Part shown: in pieces, positions 55,364 through 62,700 of the stretch
How positions within the stretch are numbered: the first letter of the stretch is position 1
Layout of the letters: each line of letters starts with the position of its first letter
NCBI RefSeq assembly: GCF_002884975.1
Contig: NZ_PJKB01000001.1
Span: 768,596-832,595 of the forward strand
DNA from: Akkermansia muciniphila
GTDB lineage: Bacteria > Verrucomicrobiota > Verrucomicrobiia > Verrucomicrobiales > Akkermansiaceae
DNA: 64,000 nucleotides
Reading direction: 5' to 3'
Translations under genes and position numbers: made by a program
The notes under the pieces: generated by a model
What the model was told of the DNA's origin: nothing
The model's database searches: none
Seen by the model: only the letters and a program-made list of their open reading frames with translations

Positions 55364-56587
55364 ATGGATCTCCATACTTATTTACGCAATTTTCCGGATG
55401 CTCAGGGCCGCTTTGGCGAATATGGCGGCGTTTACCTGCCGGATGAGCTTGTTCCCGCTTTTGAAGAAATCACGGAAGCCTACCAGACGATCGCCCATTC
55501 CGCCCAGTTTATTAATGAACTGCGCCGCATCCGCAAGCAGTTCCAGGGGCGTCCCACTCCGGTTTACCATTGTGAACGCCTTTCCCGCCATCTGGGGACC
55601 TCACAGATTTACCTGAAGCGGGAAGACCTGAACCATACGGGCGCCCACAAACTGAATCACTGCATGGGTGAAGGCCTTCTCGCCAAGTATATGGGCAAGA
55701 AGCGCATCATTGCGGAAACGGGCGCCGGGCAGCACGGCGTGGCGCTGGCTACGGCCGCCGCCTTTTTCGGGCTGGAATGCGAGGTTCACATGGGAGCGGT
55801 GGATATTGCCAAGCAGGCTCCCAACGTCACGCGCATGAAGATTCTGGGCGCCAAGGTGGTGCCCGTCACGCACGGCCTCCAGAGCCTGAAGGAAGCCGTG
55901 GATTCCGCCTTTGATTCCTACCTGAACAGTTATAAGGATTCCATTTACTGCATCGGCTCCGTGGTGGGTCCGCACCCCTTCCCTCAAATGGTGCGTGATT
56001 TCCAGATGTGCATCGGCGTGGAGGCCCGGGAACAGTTCCTGGAAATGACGGGGCTTCTGCCGGACGCGGTGTGCGCCTGCGTGGGCGGCGGCAGCAATTC
56101 CATGGGCATGTTTACCGCCTTCCTGGGAGACCCGCTGGACATTTACGGCGTGGAACCGCTCGGCAAGGGCCCCAGGCTGGGGGACCATTCCGCTTCCATT
56201 TCCTACGGGAGCAAGGGCGTTCTGCATGGGTTCGAGAGCATTATGCTTCAGGATGAGGACGGCAATCCCGGTCCCGTCCATTCCGTAGCCAGCGGGCTGG
56301 ATTATCCTTCCGTGGGACCGGAACACGCCTACCTGCACGACATCGGCCGCGTGAATTACGTCACCGCTACGGATGAAGAGGCCGTGGACGCCTTTTTCAA
56401 GCTCTCCCGTTACGAAGGGATTATTCCCGCTCTGGAAAGTTCCCACGCCATCGCCTACGCCATGAAGTGGGCCCGGGAAAACAGAGGAGGCGCTATCCTG
56501 GTCAACTGCTCCGGCCGCGGAGACAAGGATGTGGATTACGTCGTGGAGCATTACGGCTACGGGGAAGACCGCCAATTCCCGGCCTGA
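55364..56587 (+). CDS. trpB: Tryptophan synthase beta chain
   Basis: 407 residues. The PLP lysine is Lys96 in HTGAHKLNH (most TrpB have KT/IN). Other motifs: [43 protein letters not shown], and the PLP-phosphate loop [12 protein letters not shown]. The C-terminus has NCSGRGDKD. It condenses indole with serine to tryptophan and normally works with TrpA, which is not adjacent. The length and FGxYGG start fit TrpB1, not the TrpB2 type. It looks monocistronic. Confidence 0.95.
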   Translation: MDLHTYLRNFPDAQGRFGEYGGVYLPDELVPAFEEITEAYQTIAHSAQFINELRRIRKQFQGRPTPVYHCERLSRHLGTSQIYLKREDLNHTGAHKLNHCMGEGLLAKYMGKKRIIAETGAGQHGVALATAAAFFGLECEVHMGAVDIAKQAPNVTRMKILGAKVVPVTHGLQSLKEAVDSAFDSYLNSYKDSIYCIGSVVGPHPFPQMVRDFQMCIGVEAREQFLEMTGLLPDAVCACVGGGSNSMGMFTAFLGDPLDIYGVEPLGKGPRLGDHSASISYGSKGVLHGFESIMLQDEDGNPGPVHSVASGLDYPSVGPEHAYLHDIGRVNYVTATDEEAVDAFFKLSRYEGIIPALESSHAIAYAMKWARENRGGAILVNCSGRGDKDVDYVVEHYGYGEDRQFPA

Positions 56588-56608
56588 TTCGTCACCCACC
56601 CCATTTTC

Positions 56609-56638
56609 AGCGGACGGAGGACGCGCCCTCCGTCCGCT
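56609..56638 (+). terminator. Strong hairpin after trpB
   Basis: Perfect 12-bp stem AGCGGACGGAGG / CCTCCGTCCGCT with a 6-base loop, 21 bases after the trpB stop. No T-run follows, so termination is uncertain; it may stabilise the mRNA end. Confidence 0.55.
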
Positions 56639-56671
56639 CCCTTCCGCAAGGCCCCACTGCCACGCCTTTTC

Positions 56672-57610
56672 ATGAAAGAATTATCCAGCCTGGTTCAACG
56701 GAGTTTTCACGCCGTTCCGCGGGAAGAAGATTTCAAGACCCTGGCCCTGGGGGCGTCCGGGCGCACCATTGTCCGCATCCGGCTTGACGGCCGCACCTGC
56801 ATAGGCATCCGCTGGGGCAATGACCGCGCGGATAACGATTCCTTCATTCCCGCGGCCCGGCACCTGCGTGCCCATGGCGTCAACGTGCCGGAGATTTACG
56901 ATTATGAACCGCTCGGCCCCGGTTGCGGAGCCGCCCTGGTAGAGGATCTGGGGGATGCCAATCTTCTGGGCTTCCGGGGGGAACCCTGGCCCACCCTGCG
57001 CCCGCGCTACGTGCGGGCCATGGAACAGCTTCATCTGCTTCATAACTGCCCGTTCCCGGAGGATTTTTCTCTTCAGCCCGCTTTTGGCGAGGCCCTGTAC
57101 CGCTGGGAACAGGCCTATTTTGCAGAACATTTGCTGGGCTCCCATCTGGGAATGGAGGCGGCACCCTTTCTGAACCACCCGGCCCTGAAAGAACTGGCGC
57201 AGTTCCTGGCCTCCCTTCCCGCGCGGCCCGTCCACCGGGACAGCCAGTCCCAGAACGTGCATATCCATGCCGGGAAGACGTGGCTGATTGATTTCCAAGG
57301 CATGCGCGGCGGACGCCCGGAGTATGACCTGGCCTCTCTGGTTTATGACGGCTACGCCCATCTGGCCCCCGCACAGGTGCAGGAGCTGCTCCGGGAGTGG
57401 GAAAGGATTACCGGGCACCCCCTGGATGAGCGCATTTTCCGCGCCTGCGCCCTGCAGCGGGTCATGCAGATGCTGGGAGCCTACGCCAACATCGGCCACA
57501 ACCAGGGGAAAACCTGGTACCTTGCCCAGATTCCCGCCGGGCTGGAACACCTTCGGAGGCTTCTGCCCGGCTCCACGCTTGCAGAACCACTGGCGCCCAT
57601 GTTAGCATGA
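56672..57610 (+). CDS. AmgK-like sugar kinase (aminoglycoside phosphotransferase fold)
   Basis: 312 residues. APH-fold kinase: the N-lobe has ASGRTIVRIRLDG and IGIRWGNDRADNDSF. The catalytic loop is PVHRDSQSQNVHI (His188, Asp190, Asn195), and the metal-binding WLIDFQGMRGGRPEYDLASLVYD follows. RPxHRDxxxxN plus IDFQxxRxGPxxYDLASLL is the pattern of AmgK (N-acetylmuramate/N-acetylglucosamine 1-kinase) of the cell-wall recycling route, rather than of resistance enzymes. MurU, its usual partner, is not adjacent. The CHASE2-like gene starts 19 bases after it. Confidence 0.78.
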   Translation: MKELSSLVQRSFHAVPREEDFKTLALGASGRTIVRIRLDGRTCIGIRWGNDRADNDSFIPAARHLRAHGVNVPEIYDYEPLGPGCGAALVEDLGDANLLGFRGEPWPTLRPRYVRAMEQLHLLHNCPFPEDFSLQPAFGEALYRWEQAYFAEHLLGSHLGMEAAPFLNHPALKELAQFLASLPARPVHRDSQSQNVHIHAGKTWLIDFQGMRGGRPEYDLASLVYDGYAHLAPAQVQELLREWERITGHPLDERIFRACALQRVMQMLGAYANIGHNQGKTWYLAQIPAGLEHLRRLLPGSTLAEPLAPMLA

Positions 57611-57629
57611 TTTTTCATTTCGTACCCTG

Positions 57630-59084
57630 ATGACGCTGACCCCCAGATTCCTGCTTATTGTGTCCCTGTTCCAGATATCCCTGGGCCTGGGATGGATTCT
57701 GGGGTACGTGTTTCTTCCCCCCACCGTTTTTTGTTATGAATGGGCGGCTGAACGCTCCCTGGCCGGAGAGTACCGGAACGTGCATCCGGAAGGGCTGAAT
57801 GCGGAAGACAGCATCGTTCTCCAGCCTTACGATTATTTCAACAACGGGCAGACGGCCCAGCTTCCCGTAGTTTCCCTTCACCGGGAATCCTCCCTGAACA
57901 GCTTTGCCACGTATCCGCCCAACCCCATGGATTACACGGTCCTGTTCCGCCACCTGTACGAGCAGGGGGCCAAGAATGTTTACGTGACGGCCCCCCTGAC
58001 GTGGGACGAGGAGCCGGACAGCATTGTGAAAGCCGCCGTGGGGTATGAGCTGGACCGCTTTCCCCACAAGGCCCTGGGGCGGCAGATGAGCGAGTCCTCC
58101 CGCCACGCGCCGCTGCCGCCGGACTGGAAGAAGCTGGCTGTTCCCGCCGCCAACATCGTTGGCAAGGCGGACCGCTTCCCGCGTGCGGACAGACTGGTGG
58201 GAGAATCTCCCCAACTGGTGACGGCGGCACTCACCCTGGGTACCGTTGTGGAGAATAACGAACTGTTTTCCCCCTCCCCGGAAGACCGGGTGTCCCCCCC
58301 CCTTTTCGTACGCTGGGGCGGGGACATCATCCCCACCCTGCCGCTGGTCGCCGCCCTGAATGCACTGGACCTGAAGCCCGGCGACGTGAAAATCATCCCG
58401 GGAGAGACCCTTTTCCTGGGCAGCAAGCGCTCCATTCCCCTGGACGAGTACGGCCGCATTCCGCTGGCGGAGCACAGCAGCCCCACCATGCTGGACACGA
58501 AGGAGGTGATCGTACCCGTCATGTCCGGACTGCGCCCGCCGGATACCACCGCCGTCAGAAAACTGCTTTCCTCAGCGGATGCGGTCATCGTTTCCGAGCC
58601 GTCCGCCCTTTCCGAGACTCCTGACGCACAGGCCCTCCTGGCCGCCCAAACCATCCGCAGCATCATGGGTTCCCTGGCTCCGGCCCCTCCCGTTCTGATT
58701 CCGGCGGCTCCGGCCTGGGTGCAGTGGGTCATCGTGCTGGATGTCCTGCTCCTGGCCGTATGGGCCCTGCGTTTCCAGCGCCGGGGCCGCTTCATCATCT
58801 GGGGCCTCTGCATTCTGGCGGTTCCGGTTATTGCGTGGTACCTGTTCTCCGTCCATGATACCTGGTTCCCCGTCATGACGCCCGTCACGGGGGTGCTGTG
58901 CGTGGCCCTGGCGGGCTTCCTGTTTCCGTGGCTCACTCCTCCCTCCGGGAATGCGGATGACGAGGAGGAGGAAGACGGCGGCTCCACCCCTGCGGACGGC
59001 AGCGGAGCGGGCCACGTCCTCCCTCCGGACAACCTGTACCAGGAACCCAACGAGGTGCCTATCCCCCATCATTCCAAAAGATAA
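57630..59084 (+). CDS. CHASE2-like membrane protein without output domain
   Basis: 484 residues. One N-terminal helix (about 8-29), then an extracytoplasmic domain (30-365) with features of CHASE2 sensors (YPPNPMDYTVLFRHLYEQGAKNVYVTAPLTW, then IIPTLPLVAALNALDLKPGDVKIIPGETLFLGSKRSIPLDEYGRIPL). Three helices follow (about 365-385, 392-412, 418-438), then a cytoplasmic tail rich in Asp/Glu (DDEEEEDGG). CHASE2 normally feeds a kinase or cyclase; none is present. It could sense envelope state or act with a partner. Co-transcribed with the AmgK-like and phosphatase genes. Confidence 0.65.
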   Translation: MTLTPRFLLIVSLFQISLGLGWILGYVFLPPTVFCYEWAAERSLAGEYRNVHPEGLNAEDSIVLQPYDYFNNGQTAQLPVVSLHRESSLNSFATYPPNPMDYTVLFRHLYEQGAKNVYVTAPLTWDEEPDSIVKAAVGYELDRFPHKALGRQMSESSRHAPLPPDWKKLAVPAANIVGKADRFPRADRLVGESPQLVTAALTLGTVVENNELFSPSPEDRVSPPLFVRWGGDIIPTLPLVAALNALDLKPGDVKIIPGETLFLGSKRSIPLDEYGRIPLAEHSSPTMLDTKEVIVPVMSGLRPPDTTAVRKLLSSADAVIVSEPSALSETPDAQALLAAQTIRSIMGSLAPAPPVLIPAAPAWVQWVIVLDVLLLAVWALRFQRRGRFIIWGLCILAVPVIAWYLFSVHDTWFPVMTPVTGVLCVALAGFLFPWLTPPSGNADDEEEEDGGSTPADGSGAGHVLPPDNLYQEPNEVPIPHHSKR

Positions 59085-59095
59085 CGTCCCGACTC

Positions 59096-59551
59096 ATGAC
59101 ACAGCGCAAACACATTCTTTTCATCTGCACCGGCAACACGTGCCGCAGCCCCATGGCGGAAGGCCTTTTCCGGAAACTCTCCGCCGGCCATCCGGAATGG
59201 CAGGCCGGTTCCGCAGGAACCTCCGCATGGCACGGGCAGGAGGCCAGCCCGGAAACGCTCCACGTGCTGGAGGCGCACGGCGTCAACCTGTCCTGCCATG
59301 AAAGCCGCCCCGTCACGCATGAGCTGATGGAAAAAGCCACAGCCGTTTACGCCATGACGGAGAGCCACCTGGCCGCTCTGCTTGCCAATTTCCCCGAGCA
59401 TGCGGATAAAATCCGGCTGGTCACCTGCTACACGGACAACCGCAGCATTGCAGACCCGATCGGCTGCGGACAGTCCGCCTACAATAGCGTGGCGCGGCAA
59501 TTGACAGCCGCCATCCAGGCCATCATTGCCCGGATGGAACAGCAGGCCTGA
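59096..59551 (+). CDS. LMW phosphatase, protein-arginine phosphatase type
   Basis: 151 residues. The P-loop is C11-TGNTC-R17-S18-P. Thr15 occupies the place where tyrosine phosphatases have Ile and where the arginine phosphatase YwlE has Thr. The general acid is probably the Asp in IADPIGCG. The remaining fold (AGTSAWHGQEASPETLHVLEAHGV, YAMTESHLAALL) is normal. By this residue it is more likely to act on phosphoarginine than phosphotyrosine, though a Wzb-like role with the Wzc kinase is possible. It starts 11 bases after the CHASE2-like gene. Confidence 0.82.
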   Translation: MTQRKHILFICTGNTCRSPMAEGLFRKLSAGHPEWQAGSAGTSAWHGQEASPETLHVLEAHGVNLSCHESRPVTHELMEKATAVYAMTESHLAALLANFPEHADKIRLVTCYTDNRSIADPIGCGQSAYNSVARQLTAAIQAIIARMEQQA

Positions 59552-59573
59552 CCATTTTTCCCCGCCTTCCGCC

Positions 59574-60044
59574 GTGTCCGCCCCTTCCATACGCATTGAC
59601 CTGTCCCGGCAGGAGCTGGCGCTGGAAGCATCCGGAAAAGTCCTGTTCCGGTGCCCCGTTTCCAGCGGAAAAGCCGGAGCTGGGTTTGAAGAGGGTTCCG
59701 GAAAAACACCCACGGGCCGTTTCCGCATCTGCCGGAAAATAGGAGACGGAGAACCGGAGGACACCATTTTTCTTTCACGCCTTCCGGTTGGCCGCTACCC
59801 CGGCGCTATTCCGGAGGGGCTGGATGAACATTCGGACCTCATCCTGTCGCGCATCCTGTGGCTGGACGGCCTGGAACCGGAAAACGCCAATACGCGGGAA
59901 CGCTACATTTACATTCACGGCACCAACCATCCGGAACTCCTGGGAACACCGTGTTCCCACGGGTGCGTCCGCCTTTCCCCCGCAGACATGCTGGTCCTTT
60001 TTGACCTGGTGGAAGAGGGAACCGCCGTGTCCATCCAGCTCTAA
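59574..60044 (+). CDS. L,D-transpeptidase (YkuD domain)
   Basis: 156 residues from the GTG at 59574, 22 bases after the phosphatase stop; a TTG at 59526 would overlap it. A YkuD domain covers the entire protein: IRIDLSRQELAL at the start, SGKTPTGRFRI, YIHGTNHPELLGTPCSHGCVRLSPADM with the catalytic Cys and His. It should form 3-3 peptidoglycan cross-links or attach proteins. No signal peptide is visible in this frame, which is odd for a periplasmic enzyme. Confidence 0.85.
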   Translation: MSAPSIRIDLSRQELALEASGKVLFRCPVSSGKAGAGFEEGSGKTPTGRFRICRKIGDGEPEDTIFLSRLPVGRYPGAIPEGLDEHSDLILSRILWLDGLEPENANTRERYIYIHGTNHPELLGTPCSHGCVRLSPADMLVLFDLVEEGTAVSIQL

Positions 60045-60050
60045 ACCATT

Positions 60051-60075
60051 CTTTTTTAGAGATAATCTAAAAAAG
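60051..60075. promoter_or_regulatory. Inverted repeat upstream of cydA
   Basis: Perfect 10-bp AT-rich repeat CTTTTTTAGA-GATAA-TCTAAAAAAG. It starts 6 bases after the transpeptidase stop and ends 23 bases before the cydA -35 box. It could be a weak terminator or a regulator site. Confidence 0.45.
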
Positions 60076-60098
60076 TTATTGGATAAAAAGGAAAATAA

Positions 60099-60128
60099 TT
60101 GAACAAAGGAGCGTTTGGGATGTATAAA
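60099..60128 (+). promoter_or_regulatory. Probable cydAB promoter
   Basis: TTGAAC, 18 bases, then TATAAA, about 70 bases before the cydA ATG at 60197. Best -10 match in the right half of the window. Confidence 0.5.
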
Positions 60129-60196
60129 TCATGAAGGTACCGGAATTTGGCTGCCGGCATCTTGTTCCATTAAAAACCACTCATCCCCAATCAATC

Positions 60197-61576
60197 ATGG
60201 ACGATCCGGTCTTATTATCCCGTATTCAATTTGCTCTCACCATCATGTTCCACTATATCTTCCCGCCGATGACCATCGGCCTGGGGGTAGTTCTGGTAGC
60301 GCTGGAAGGCCTCTGGCTGAAAACAAAGAATGAGCTCTACCACAAGCAGGCCAAGTTCTGGACCAAGATATTCGGCATCATCTTCGCCCTGGGCGTCGCC
60401 TCCGGCATCGTGATGGAATTCCAGTTCGGCACCAACTGGGCGGACTATTCCCGCTGCGTGGGCGACATCTTCGGCAGCCCCCTCGCGGCGGAAGGCATTT
60501 TCGCCTTCTTCCTGGAATCCGGCTTCCTGGCCATCCTCCTCTTCGGCTGGGACAAGGTGGGACCTAAAATGCACTTCTTCTCCTCCTGCATGGTCGCCCT
60601 GGGCGCCCATTTCAGCGCCATCTGGATCATTGTGGCGAACTCCTGGATGCAGACGCCCGCCGGGTACAAGCTGGTGGAGGTGAACGGGAAAATCCAGGCC
60701 CACATCACCAGTTTCTATGACGTGGTCTTCAACCCCTCCACCATGGACCGCCTGACGCACGCCCTGGCCGGCTGCTGGCTGGCGGGGGCCACGCTCGTCC
60801 TCAGCGTCTCCGCCTGGTACATCCTGAAAAAACGCTTTACAGGAGGGGCTGAAAAAAGCTTCAAGGTGGCTCTGGTCATCGGCCTCATCGGCGTAGTGGG
60901 CATGGGCATCACGGGAGACTCCAGCGGCAGGGAAGTCGCCATCCACCAGCCCGCCAAATTCGCCGCCATGGAAGGCGTGATGGAAACGGGCGCTCCCCTG
61001 TCCCTCCACCTCGTCGGCTGGATGAACCCGTCCACCCATGAAGTCACGGGCATCTCCATTCCGTACCTGCTGACCTTCCTTACCCATCACGACCTGGATA
61101 CGCCCATTACGGGCATGAATGACATTCCGCAGGATGAACGCCCCCCCATCCTGCCCGTCTTCTATTCCTTCCACATCATGATCCTGATCGGCTGCGCGCT
61201 GGCCGCGCTGTTCCTGGTGGGAATATGGGGTTGGAAACAGGGCTGGCTTTTTCAGAAACGCTGGCTTCTCTGGTGCTTCGTCTTTTCCGTACTGGGTCCC
61301 CAAATCGCCAACCAGGTGGGCTGGGCTGTGGCTGAAATGGGCCGCCAGCCGTGGATTGTGTACGGCATCCTGAGGACGGAACATGCCGTTTCCCCCACCC
61401 TTACTCCGGCGGAAGCCCTCTCCTCCCTCGGCATGTTCGGCGTGATTTACACCCTGCTTCTGGCCCTCTTCCTCTATCAGATCACCCATAAAATCCGCAA
61501 GGGTCCGGACCAGGAAGCGGAAGAAGACGACGGAACCGGGGAAGGCAAGCTCCAGGTTCCCTTCATCAAAGACTAA
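60197..61576 (+). CDS. cydA: Cytochrome bd ubiquinol oxidase subunit I
   Basis: 459 residues from the ATG at 60197 (MDDPVLLSRIQFALTIMFHYIFPPMTIGL); 22 upstream codons are not conserved. The N-terminal His of helix I (FALTIMFHYIFPP) ligates haem; LESGFLAILLFGW and GRQPWIVYG are family hallmarks, the latter in the quinol region. Its length indicates the short Q-loop type. It reduces O2 to water with quinol at the inner membrane, with high oxygen affinity, fitting nanaerobic life at the mucus layer. cydB follows after 20 bases. Confidence 0.96.
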   Translation: MDDPVLLSRIQFALTIMFHYIFPPMTIGLGVVLVALEGLWLKTKNELYHKQAKFWTKIFGIIFALGVASGIVMEFQFGTNWADYSRCVGDIFGSPLAAEGIFAFFLESGFLAILLFGWDKVGPKMHFFSSCMVALGAHFSAIWIIVANSWMQTPAGYKLVEVNGKIQAHITSFYDVVFNPSTMDRLTHALAGCWLAGATLVLSVSAWYILKKRFTGGAEKSFKVALVIGLIGVVGMGITGDSSGREVAIHQPAKFAAMEGVMETGAPLSLHLVGWMNPSTHEVTGISIPYLLTFLTHHDLDTPITGMNDIPQDERPPILPVFYSFHIMILIGCALAALFLVGIWGWKQGWLFQKRWLLWCFVFSVLGPQIANQVGWAVAEMGRQPWIVYGILRTEHAVSPTLTPAEALSSLGMFGVIYTLLLALFLYQITHKIRKGPDQEAEEDDGTGEGKLQVPFIKD

Positions 61577-61596
61577 TCCCCCACCCCGTTAAAACC

Positions 61597-62634
61597 ATGT
61601 TGGATAATCTCACTCTCACAGACCTGCAAATCATCTGGTTCATCCTCGTCGGCGTGCTCTTTTCCGGATACGCCATCCTGGACGGCTTTGACCTGGGAAC
61701 AGGAACCCTCCAGCTTTTCATCAAGGGAGATGAAAACAGAAGGCTCACGCTGAATGCCGTCGGCCCCGTGTGGGACGGCAATGAAGTCTGGCTCATCACG
61801 GGCGGCGGCGCCCTCTTTGCCGCCTTCCCGTACGTGTACGCCTCCGTTTTCTCCGGGTTCTACCTGGCCTTCATGCTCCTGCTGCTTACCCTGATCTTCC
61901 GGGCCGTCTCCATTGAATTCCGGAGCAAGCAGCCCATGAAATGGTGGCGCAGAGGGTGGGACACCACCTTCTCCATCAGCAGCCTCCTGGCCGCCCTCCT
62001 CATCGGCGTAGCCATGGGGAACGTGACCAAGGGCATCCCGCTGGACGACCAGGGCAACTTCACCGGAACCTTCCTCAGCCTGCTGAACCCCTATTCCGTT
62101 CTGCTGGGACTGACGACGGTAGCCCTGTTCGCCATGCACGGCGGTATTTTCCTGCTGATGAAAACGCAGGGGAATCTTCAGGACCAGATCAAAAAACTGC
62201 TCAAGCCCTGGATCATCATCTTCACCATCCTGATTATCCTTCACGGGGCGGCCACCCTGCTGTACGTGCCTCATGTAGCGGCGGCCCTGGAACGCTCCCC
62301 CTGGATTTACGGCATCGCGGCCCTGGCGGTCATTTCCATCACGGCCATCTGGATCTTCATCCACAGGAACCGTCCGGGCTGGGCCTTTATCGCCTCCTGC
62401 TCCACAATGGGCTGCATGATGGCCCTCTTCGGGGCGGCCATGTTCCCCAACCTGCTCTATTCCATGCCCAATCCGGAAAACTCCCTGACGCTCGTCAACG
62501 GCTCCTCCACGCGGGAAAGCCTGGTGGTGATGACGTACATCGCCATCCTGGGCGTGCCGCTCGTGCTGGCCTATTCCGCCGCCATTTACTGGGTCTTCCG
62601 CGGGAAGGTCCAGCTTAACGAACACAGCTATTAA
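61597..62634 (+). CDS. cydB: Cytochrome bd ubiquinol oxidase subunit II
   Basis: 345 residues, about nine membrane helices. The start LQIIWFILVGVLFSGYAILDGFDLGTGTL is the CydB signature, with the conserved GFDLG. Then NAVGPVWDGNEVWLITGGGALFAAFP and RAVSIEFRSK. Partner of CydA. It is followed by sucA 66 bases later on the same strand. Confidence 0.96.
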   Translation: MLDNLTLTDLQIIWFILVGVLFSGYAILDGFDLGTGTLQLFIKGDENRRLTLNAVGPVWDGNEVWLITGGGALFAAFPYVYASVFSGFYLAFMLLLLTLIFRAVSIEFRSKQPMKWWRRGWDTTFSISSLLAALLIGVAMGNVTKGIPLDDQGNFTGTFLSLLNPYSVLLGLTTVALFAMHGGIFLLMKTQGNLQDQIKKLLKPWIIIFTILIILHGAATLLYVPHVAAALERSPWIYGIAALAVISITAIWIFIHRNRPGWAFIASCSTMGCMMALFGAAMFPNLLYSMPNPENSLTLVNGSSTRESLVVMTYIAILGVPLVLAYSAAIYWVFRGKVQLNEHSY

Positions 62635-62700
62635 TGCCCCGCGGGCAGAGAATAGTGACCAGTGAAGAGAGAATAGCCCCATATCAACCCATCCCGCAGC

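Noticed and set aside
56672-57610. Aminoglycoside resistance gene
   Set aside because: The fold is right, but the motif details (VHRDSQSQN, IDFQGMRGG) fit AmgK-type amino-sugar kinases, and the neighbours are cell-wall genes.
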